From Hygrophila difformis (Eukaryota; Streptophyta; Magnoliopsida; Lamiales; Acanthaceae), in assembly GCA_030278955.1 (NCBI GenBank), contig JAOANR010000006.1:54650915-54714914 (forward strand): DNA of 64,000 bases. The letters are read 5' to 3'. Within the stretch, counting starts at the first letter, position 1. Every line of letters starts with the position of its first letter. The notes below the pieces were generated by a model, which was not told where the DNA came from, did not search any database, and was given only the letters and a program-made list of their open reading frames with translations. Below, piece by piece: positions 57,021 to 64,000 of this stretch. The position numbers and the translations under genes were made by a program.

Positions 57021-59804
57021 AAGCATCCTCCTGAGAATCCAAGATTTTGGCCCTGGGAGCTTCGGCCGATTGACGAAGGGTTTTCATCGACTGTTTCAGA
57101 TCGGCCGATTTTCGCTTAGTCTGAGCCAAAATTAATTCCAAATCCTTCTCTTGTCGTTGGAGCTTAGCTATCTCAGACCGAATCAAAGAAAGGTCCTCGG
57201 ACTGTTTGTGTTCCTGAGATTCCACTTCGGACAACTTACTCATCTGAGCCCGATACTCTGCAGAATAATTGTCGAAGATGGCTCGTGAAGAATCCGCAGC
57301 TTCACGTTCGGCGGCAAGTCTGTTCCGCATTTTCAAATGAGCCATGAGTTCCTGATCCATTGAGAGGACAGACTTTGTAATCATCTGAAGAGTACCATTT
57401 AAATTCAGAGACACCATCTCGTCATGAAATTGTTGCTCAAGATGAGACAAGAGAATAAGGATTGGTTTAGGGTTGATGAATTCCACGTCAGATTGCCGGC
57501 CGATTAGATTACACAGCTTGGCCAAACAATCGCCAAGGTGAACAGAAAGATCCGACGGACGAGAAACTAGAGAAGTAGGAGAAAAGAAATCGTCCAAAAC
57601 ATGCCGATCAGGAAATGGCGATAAAGGGACCTGATCGGCAGGGGCTTCATCAGCAGTCATACCACTAGATGGGGGGCCAGTCGGTTTCAGAATGACCGAA
57701 GACGAGGGTGTGACATAATCCGTAATAGGCTGAGGACAATCGACCGAAAGAGGGACGGAAGGGTCGGTCGGAGTAGAACTTTCAATCAAACCCCGAGGAT
57801 TAACAGCAGAAGAACCAGCATGAACAGCCAAATTACTGGTACCGGCTGATGTGCGAAATTCGGCTACAGGAGGGGCCGAGACCACAGTTGGAAGTGGGGG
57901 AACATCGGGTTGTGGCAAAACAGGTGGGACCTGGCAAGAATAAGAAAAAGAAATTAGTCGAAAGAAAGGAGCCTGGAAAAGGAAAAGAGTAGTGTAACAA
58001 ACCGCAAAAAGGGAGGCAGGAATTCTGCCAAGCGGTGAATGAGATGAACGCCTTTTGGTCTGAGTAGGAGGGAGAAAGTCGATAAGAGAGGCCGACGGCG
58101 AAGCAGGCCTCTTTCGACCAGGTTCCGAAGTAGAAGAGCGAGGAACATCTGAAGAAATCGAATAAGTGAGACAAAAAAAAAGAGAACAAGCAATGATCAA
58201 AGAAGAAGGGGAAAGAAAAGAAACATACCTGGGCGAGAAGCAGAACACGAACCGAGAATGCGCTGAGGAGTGGAACCCGGAGATGATGAAGGGAAAGAAG
58301 AGAACGCCAGAATAGGAGAGAAACCACCCCTCCGCAGAACCGAATCAAGGTTAGCACTAAAAAAGGCACCAGCAACACCGTCCCACCAAGACTGAAAGCG
58401 GGAGGTAATGCACCCCGGACGAACAGCAAACTTCCAAACCTTGAAAGAGATTAAACGTTTATGATAGAGGGAGCATTGCTGACGGCTGGCAGAAGCAGAA
58501 AGGCGTCTACCGGCTCTGAGGGCCTCCACTAAGTCTTGACCAAAGCCGAATTGACGGCTGACCAGATGGGGATTGTAAACTTCGAAAGGAATAGCAGACT
58601 TGGCAGATACAAATGTGGAACAATTGAAGATCGGACGGGGTAATATACACCTATTCCAGATTTGAGCAAAAGCTAAAGGAAGGGGAGTCCCGAAGGGGGA
58701 AGTAGCAATCTCCCTGACCCAAGCAAAGTCAGTTTTCCGGTAGTGATAATGGGAAAAGGATTGTTCGGCAGTACGACCCAAGAAATAGTTGATCCAATGA
58801 GGAATCGACAAGGGAGGAAGGGATGCTCTAAGAAGATCAGGAGCGATAAAATGATTAGGACGAATATCATGGGGAGGAAATTGAGAAATGTCGCGAAAGT
58901 GCCAAACCAACCACAAGTGGAGGAACCATAACGGACCACGGGCTTTATCAGACGAACCTTTTTCCCAACCCAACACAGTAGCCGAAATACCAGCATATAG
59001 ATGAGCAAGGAAGAAATCGGCTGAGGGCAGAGTCACATGATTAAGAAGTGCCGAAGCCAGAGAGTGTGTTTCGAGGAGAACACCCTTAGAAGGAACACAC
59101 CAGAAAAATTTTGTAAGAAAGTACATCATGAAAGCAAGAGGCTCTGAAGGATGTGGAGCAGGCGAAACAGGATCACTCTGATGGGAAATGATCCAATTGG
59201 CAAAGGAATCGCCAGAGGAAAAGCCGGTATTTTTCTCCTTGGGCAACGACATGATGGCAAGGTTATCTCCACGAACAGAGAGGCCTAGGAGGAGTTTCAC
59301 ATCTTGAATGGTGGGAGTCATCATCCCCCAAGGGAAACAAAAACAGTTCACAGAAGGATTCCAAAAACAAAGAAGGGCTTGAATAGGGCGAAGATCTGTG
59401 GGAAGTGGCAAGGTACTAAGAGAAATCATACGATGAACATACGACTTATTCCAAGAGTCATGACAGTGGGGTTCGAGATGATGATACCACGCCACATAAT
59501 CGGGAGAGGCCGAAGACCAATTAGCGAAAGATGAGGGGAAAAGCTTGGAAGAGAAACAAGGCTCATACAGAAGAACAGAACGATTATCGAAAATCCGAGC
59601 AGTACATTCATCAATATCCTCAGGAATGCCCAACGGACCTAAAGAATAGAAGCCCTCAGGCAGGAGACGAACTGCAGAGTGAGAAGCGAAAGAATTCTCA
59701 AATCTGAGAATATCAGCAGAAAGAGCAGTAATAGGGGCAGGGGGATCCTCCATTGGAGAAGGTGGAGAGAGAGAGAAAGAGGAGAAGTTGGAAAGGCAGT
59801 TCAC
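57021..59804 (-). pseudogene. 5' part of the Tat antisense gene: plant mobile domain protein, disrupted by Athila-A
   Basis: Extra reading frames in antisense, some with a plant mobile domain (PMD), are a known feature of Tat elements; their role is unknown. Exons: 59804-58229, 58148-58003, 57930-57021 (continuing at 19005), with GT/AG borders. With the left fragment the coding length is 3039 nt, an open frame of 1012 aa, so only the insertion breaks it. Exon 1 carries the PMD, with FCFPWGMMTPTIQDVKLLLG at about residues 156-176 and WFLHLWLVWHF. Exon 2 has basic patches (RKRP, KRRS). Exon 3 is Pro/Ser-rich and then a long coiled coil (ERE, SEVESQEHKQSEDL, KLQRQEKDLEL). A second possible start (MEDPP) lies at 59753. 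Confidence 0.85.
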
Positions 59805-59950
59805 TCCAAAGACGTGGTAGGCTACGTAAATAAGGGAGTGATGGAGAGTATCCTCGAGAAGAAGAAAATAACCGCCAAAAGAAAGAAGAAAGGGAGATTA
59901 CTTGGGCTCCTTCTCATATGAAAGAAATTCGCCCAAGTAAGGAGGGCATC
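59805..59950. other. Tat element region between antisense gene and 3' LTR, with polypurine tract
   Basis: Contains AAGGAGGGCATC directly before the LTR start (59939-59950), a typical Tat polypurine tract. On the other strand it is the probable 5' UTR of the antisense gene. Confidence 0.65.
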
Positions 59951-60611
59951 TGTTGGGGCCATATGAAATAATGGGCCGCGAAAAGCTATTGGGCCATAAG
60001 ACATGGGCCAGAAGAAAGAGAAAGTTCGAAAGGAGGATGGGCTCGAGATCAGTAAGGCCGAAAGTCCATAGTAAACCGAAGGAAGGGAACCGAGATTGAG
60101 AGAGAGATTTCGGCCGAAATGGGAAGAAACAGCCGAAACTAAAACAACCAAAATGAAGAAAGAAAGAATTCGGCTCAGAAGGATTGGCCGGAGAGCGGTT
60201 ACTCCAGCTCCGGCTATAAATAGGGGTCGACATACACAAAATCAGAGAGATCAATCCAACCCCCAAATTCCTTTTATCAAATTTAATTCCTTGTTATCTT
60301 TACTGCTTTCTTTACAGCTTTCCTTTACAGCTTTCCTTAGAATCTAGCCTAGTTTGTAGCGGTTACCATTTCCAAATCCACCGTTGCTCCTTAGCAGCTG
60401 GTAGTTTGGTTCCCTGTTTTTGGTGAATTCCGCCGTTGTTTCTTAACAATAGGCAGATTCTCCGTTGTATCTTGTTATTTTTGATCAATTCAAAGAAGAT
60501 TCAGTCAATTGTGGACACATTATTGTTAATCCGGACCCGTAATCGGTTTGATCATTTTCCGATAGCCTCCCTTGAGGAGAAAAAGGTCCTTGGCTACACC
60601 CGAGCCAAACA
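59951..60611 (+). repeat. 3' LTR of the Tat element
   Basis: 661 bp, begins TGTTGGGG and ends CAAACA, followed by target duplication CACGG (60612-60616). Confidence 0.93.
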
Positions 60612-60616
60612 CACGG

Positions 60617-61045
60617 CTAAACATATTCATAACATTTTGCCAAATGATCAACGCTTGCGACAATGATTGAAAATTTGTTTAGAAGCTAATTGCCATCCAC
60701 AACTCGAAGAAAAATGGAAAGAAATTTGCAAATCGCTACGGACAACCACTCAGGAGTAGTTCTTATCGACATTACTTTTATCGATCACTTGACAATGAAG
60801 TGTTAAAGAACTGTGTATTTTGGAATTTCTAAAACGTAGGGTAGGGTGTTAGCCACTAGCCAATAATTATCTACATTTTGAATAATAGCTGGAGCCTGGA
60901 GGGTTTATAGTACATGTGACAAAATTGGGATAGCCAAGTTTATACGTCCACCCAAGCTATGAATGGAAAAGAGAACCAAAGATCAAATTTAAGATACAAG
61001 AATTTATATGTATTTTGAAAATATGCATAATATATATGCAAGTCT
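60617..61045. other. Right flank of the Tat insertion, possible remnant of a disrupted exon
   Basis: Joining the left flank (ending GGCAG/CCACGG) to this side gives one frame with residues such as AKHIHNILPNDQRLRQ, a TGA at 60663-60665, then LKICLEANCHPQLEEKWKE ending at TAG. This could be a decayed host exon or chance. No domain recognised. Confidence 0.25.
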
Positions 61046-61195
61046 CACTACTAGAAAAATAGTGGATTTGGTAGTTAAAACTATTGTAGCTAATAAATTT
61101 CGTTCATTAAAACTGTAGTAGCTAACGTATTTCGCTCGCAAATTCGGTCACTTTTAGTGACCAAAGTTTACCAAAAAAATTTGGTCGTGAGAATA
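61046..61195 (+). mobile_element. CACTA-type transposon terminal fragment
   Basis: Begins CACTACTAGAAAAATAG, the typical CACTA terminal inverted repeat, with subterminal repeats GTAGCTAA (two) and TTTTAGTGACCAAA. No inverse end (TTTTTCTAGTAGTG) was found in the window, so it is truncated or continues as an unrecognised fragment. Confidence 0.6.
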
Positions 61196-61199
61196 GAAA

Positions 61200-61760
61200 A
61201 TTTTCGATCTATTCACTTTTTTTTTGTCTTGTGATTTGACTCGAGTTCGAGTTCGACTCTAATAATTTACAAACCATGCTGAACATTTTTGAGTTCGGCT
61301 CGAAAAACTCGCGAACAGACTTGTGTTATATTAACTTACAATACAAGTCTCATATTCCCGCCTATCCTATGCAATTAATGCATCCCCTTTTAAAGAGATA
61401 TGAAATGAAGGTTCAGAGACATATATTTATACATATATTTAATTATTAGTAATTATATTTATTTTTATACAGTTAAAGTGTTCGTATCAAACATGACATC
61501 TTTATTTGGACAGATAAAATAATTTTTAAATTTTAATATTATTTTGCAAATTATTAAATATGTAGATTAATAAAATATAATTAAATATATGCAATATATT
61601 AAATATAATTTTTTTTATAAATTATGTGAGAATGAAAATGATAATGTTCGATTTCGGCTCGATTTGATCAAAGCTCGATCAACACTCGGCTCGAATTCTT
61701 ATGAGCTCAAACCGAGCATACCACTATTCAGTCTCGGCTCGGCTCGTTAACATCCTAGTT
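61200..61760 (+). repeat. Dispersed repeat with CGGCTCG words (second copy)
   Basis: Contains GAGTTCGGCTCGAAAA, TTCGGCTCGATTTGATC, CACTCGGCTCG and CAAACCGAGC around an AT-rich core that matches the inverse of 4150-4267. Longer than the left copy, which is cut by the gap. Confidence 0.55.
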
Positions 61761-62070
61761 TACACATAAAAATCCCACTACTTGTGTTCATCCCGCTTGT
61801 TCTTTAATTTTAGGCATGCACATTAAATCCTATCAATCTTTATTTCAAACATGTGTGTTGTCCGTTTCCTCCTTAAAATTTCTTGGAAACTTCACAATTT
61901 AATTCCTAATTCTTAAATTTTGATGCTAACAATAAATCTATATATACATACATACATATATCTATATAAAAACAACATAGTCTAAATTTCCCCACTTCCC
62001 CACCCCCTTTTTTCAACACCTCCTCCAACTTTTCTTCCCCAATTTCAACAATCATACATATTAACTAAAT

Positions 62071-62109
<39 letters not shown>

Positions 62110-62270
62110 AATTAAACTACCTCATACTCCCTAAATCAATAATATATATAAAAAATCTAATATTTAATTTCAACAAACTAAATCATATCATATATATTCC
62201 CTAAATATATAATCTGTGATACTCTTAAAATTTTAAATTATTTCCATTAAATACACATATTTGAATTGCC
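61761..62270. other. AT-rich intergenic DNA with an (AT)n microsatellite
   Basis: A pure AT dinucleotide run covers 62076-62107 (32 bp). Otherwise no gene or element recognised. Confidence 0.6.
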
Positions 62271-62760
62271 TATAAATACATTCCCTCATCATTATTCGTT
62301 TCATTCATCTCTATTCAAAATCCCATTTTACTATTTTTTTAATTGCTTTAGATAATTTTTATTCATTTTCTCTAATCTAATGTTTATTCATATTTTGTTT
62401 TTTTTAGCATGTACGTGATTCACTCATGTGAATCGGTATGTATATGTTTGTAGCATGTTTTATGAATACCTTTTTCCTATTTGTATTTTAGATTTTAATT
62501 TTTCCGATTTTTTTATATCATTTCATGCTATTTTATATCTTATGGGTGGTTTTAATCATCTAACAAGCTTCTTTCACCACTTTTTTTAAGGAAATGGGAA
62601 CAATTCAGGGAAGCAAGAAGATTGATATGGAAGTGCAGAATATGATTTTACTCAAGAGAAATTGTTGAATGATTAACCTGAATTGTTGCAACAATTTGGA
62701 ATTGATCTTCTTTCTGTTTCGTCCCTTTTAGTCGTGATATGTGGTGGTGGATGTAATAGA
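62271..62760 (+). other. Possible small transcription unit
   Basis: TATAAATA at 62271-62278 in a CT-rich promoter-like context (ATTCCCTCATC, TTCATTCATC) is followed by a short hairpin (GATTCAC/GTGAATC at about 62418-62435) beside a CG/GTATGT donor-like site. Only very short frames exist (14 codons from 62409, 24 codons from 62594). It could be a non-coding RNA locus or a chance TATA. Confidence 0.2.
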
Positions 62761-62878
62761 ATATATATTCCAATTTTTTCATTTTAGGGGATTAGTCATT
62801 TCGATATAAAGAGGAGGAAGAGAAATGGTCATTGTATAATTGATTGGATTATATAGTAATTTATGGTATTATTAATTA

Positions 62879-63128
62879 CTTCTCCGTTTTTTTAAAATTC
62901 TAACCTTTGCATAGTAAACACTATTCATTGAGTAATTTTAATTCGATTTTTTCACATAGTTATATAAGATAAAACATAGTCAACTGAGATCTTGTTAGAT
63001 TCGCCTAATTATGTAGTTTTATAATTTTTTATTTTTTATTTTATAAAATTTGAGATATTACTCTTTAATAATGTGTATTGGATTGCGTGAAAACAAAGAA
63101 TGTTAAAAAATTTTGAAAACGGAGGGAG
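62879..63128. mobile_element. Stowaway-like MITE, copy 2
   Basis: About 250 bp from CTTCTCCGTTTT to AAAACGGAGGGAG, flanked by TA (62877-62878, 63129-63130). The interior matches the inverse of copy 1 at 6084-6343 (AGTAAACACTATTCATTGAGTAA, GGATTGCGTGAAAACAA). Confidence 0.88.
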
Positions 63129-63130
63129 TA

Positions 63131-64000
63131 CTATATTATGGAGTATTACAATATTTAGTAATTCGTTAATATATCAATCTTGATCTTAAGATCACCATTT
63201 TATGATTCCACTTTTTAAAAACGACCAGATCTTTGTAGGATCTTAAATTTAGTAGAATTTCGATCTTGATCCCGATTTTGATTGTAAAATCCCTATAATC
63301 TTAATATAAAATCTTACGACCCTATACGATCCGATCATACTAAAATTTGAAATATGCTCCCATAATCTCAGGTTTTTTATAAAACCGGTATTGAATTTTT
63401 TTTCGACTGTTTATAGTGCTTTATTGCTTCATTTAACTAATTATATTCTATATTATGCTTTCATTTGTTCATATGTATAATTATTTTTATCTATTGTTGC
63501 AATTTAGTAGGACTTAAGATATAAATCTTATCCTATGATCCCAATCTTGCAAAGACAAGAATGATCCCAAATAAGATCTCAATCTTGATAGCCTTGGTTT
63601 GAACCAAGAGATAAAATTTACTCTCAATATTTTGTTATGACATTATTTGCTAATTTGGTAATTTTAAATGTAAAATTTGGTTAAAGAATTTTAGTATACT
63701 CAAATTTGTTTAAATAATTCTACTTCTTTTTGTGTTTTAATAATTTATATTGAAAAATTAAAAATTTATTTAATTATTCATATTTTAATACATTTTAGGA
63801 TTCTCAATAAAACCATATCATAATATTCAAAAACACTATTAAATAATATGTCGTCCAAAAACACTACCATGGTAGAAATATTTACTAAGTATAATTCACT
63901 TGGTTGAATTTTAAAATCATAATTTAACTTAGATACTTTTAATTTTTTATATGGATGAATTTTGGGAGAAAACTTTAAATATTTTAAACATTATTCTACG
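63131..64000. other. AT-rich intergenic DNA to the window end
   Basis: No gene. From 63180 to 63600 there are many variants of GATCTTAAGATC, CGATCTTGATCC and CAATCTTG, suggesting a decayed repeat, but no ends were defined. Confidence 0.4.

Larger units (their letters stand above)
10017..60611 (+). mobile_element. Tat-lineage Ty3/gypsy LTR retrotransposon (host of the nest)
   Basis: Bounded by near-identical LTRs (10017-10676 and 59951-60611) and a 5-bp duplication CACGG (10012-10016, 60612-60616). Order: LTR, primer-binding site, gag-protease, pol (RT, RNase H, second RNase H, integrase), then an antisense gene with a plant mobile domain, polypurine tract, LTR. A second archaeal-type RNase H and an extra antisense reading frame are known traits of the Tat lineage. 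Without the inserted Athila block (19006-57020 plus one TSD copy) it would be about 12.6 kb. Pol carries two stops, so it is not autonomous now. Confidence 0.93.

Overview
The window is plant nuclear DNA, most likely eudicot. It holds one host receptor-kinase gene with plant-type introns, Stowaway-like MITEs, a tRNA-derived SINE, a CACTA end, and a large nest of three Ty3/gypsy LTR retrotransposons. Two 500-N blocks (4268-4767, 50159-50658) are assembly gaps. The species cannot be named from sequence alone.

Layout. 1-10016: host DNA with a seven-exon G-type lectin S-receptor-like kinase on the minus strand (844-3910), then intergenic DNA with a minisatellite, a MITE, a decayed Athila-like LTR and a SINE. 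10017-60611: a Tat-lineage element (plus strand, 660/661-bp LTRs, TSD CACGG) with gag-protease, a pol interrupted by two in-frame stops, and a four-exon antisense gene with a plant mobile domain. 19006-57020: an Athila element (Athila-A, plus, TSD AAGCA) inserted in exon 3 of that antisense gene. 31951-49596: a second Athila-type element (Athila-B, minus, TSD GGGGT) inserted in Athila-A. 60617-64000: AT-rich flank with a CACTA end, a dispersed repeat shared with 4150-4267 and a second MITE.

The most interesting system is inside the two Athila elements. Each carries, in addition to the LTR promoter, what looks like an independent internal transcription unit: a cluster of GTCGCG hairpins/dyads, a TATA box 10-15 bp further on, an ATG-free CT-rich leader, a tiny first coding exon, a 1.1-1.5 kb intron and a large second exon. 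Promoter, intron and 3' noncoding region are related between the elements, but exon 2 is not: Athila-A carries an F-box-like protein, Athila-B a 1459-aa coiled-coil protein with a region resembling the putative plant transposon protein domain. In both, the exon 1/exon 2 splice phase closes exactly. The same dyads lie upstream of the TATA box in all four Athila LTRs and again in the roughly 4-kb transcribed leader. Their arms vary in a compensatory way, which argues for selection on dyad symmetry or RNA hairpins.

Athila-A keeps an uninterrupted 1986-aa gag-pol; Athila-B has lost gag-pol completely but has almost identical LTRs, so it probably moved recently with proteins supplied in trans. By-eye LTR comparisons (Tat about 1.2% substitutions, both Athilas about 0.3%) agree with the nesting order. 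All conclusions come from reading the sequence and from general knowledge of these families; no database search was run.
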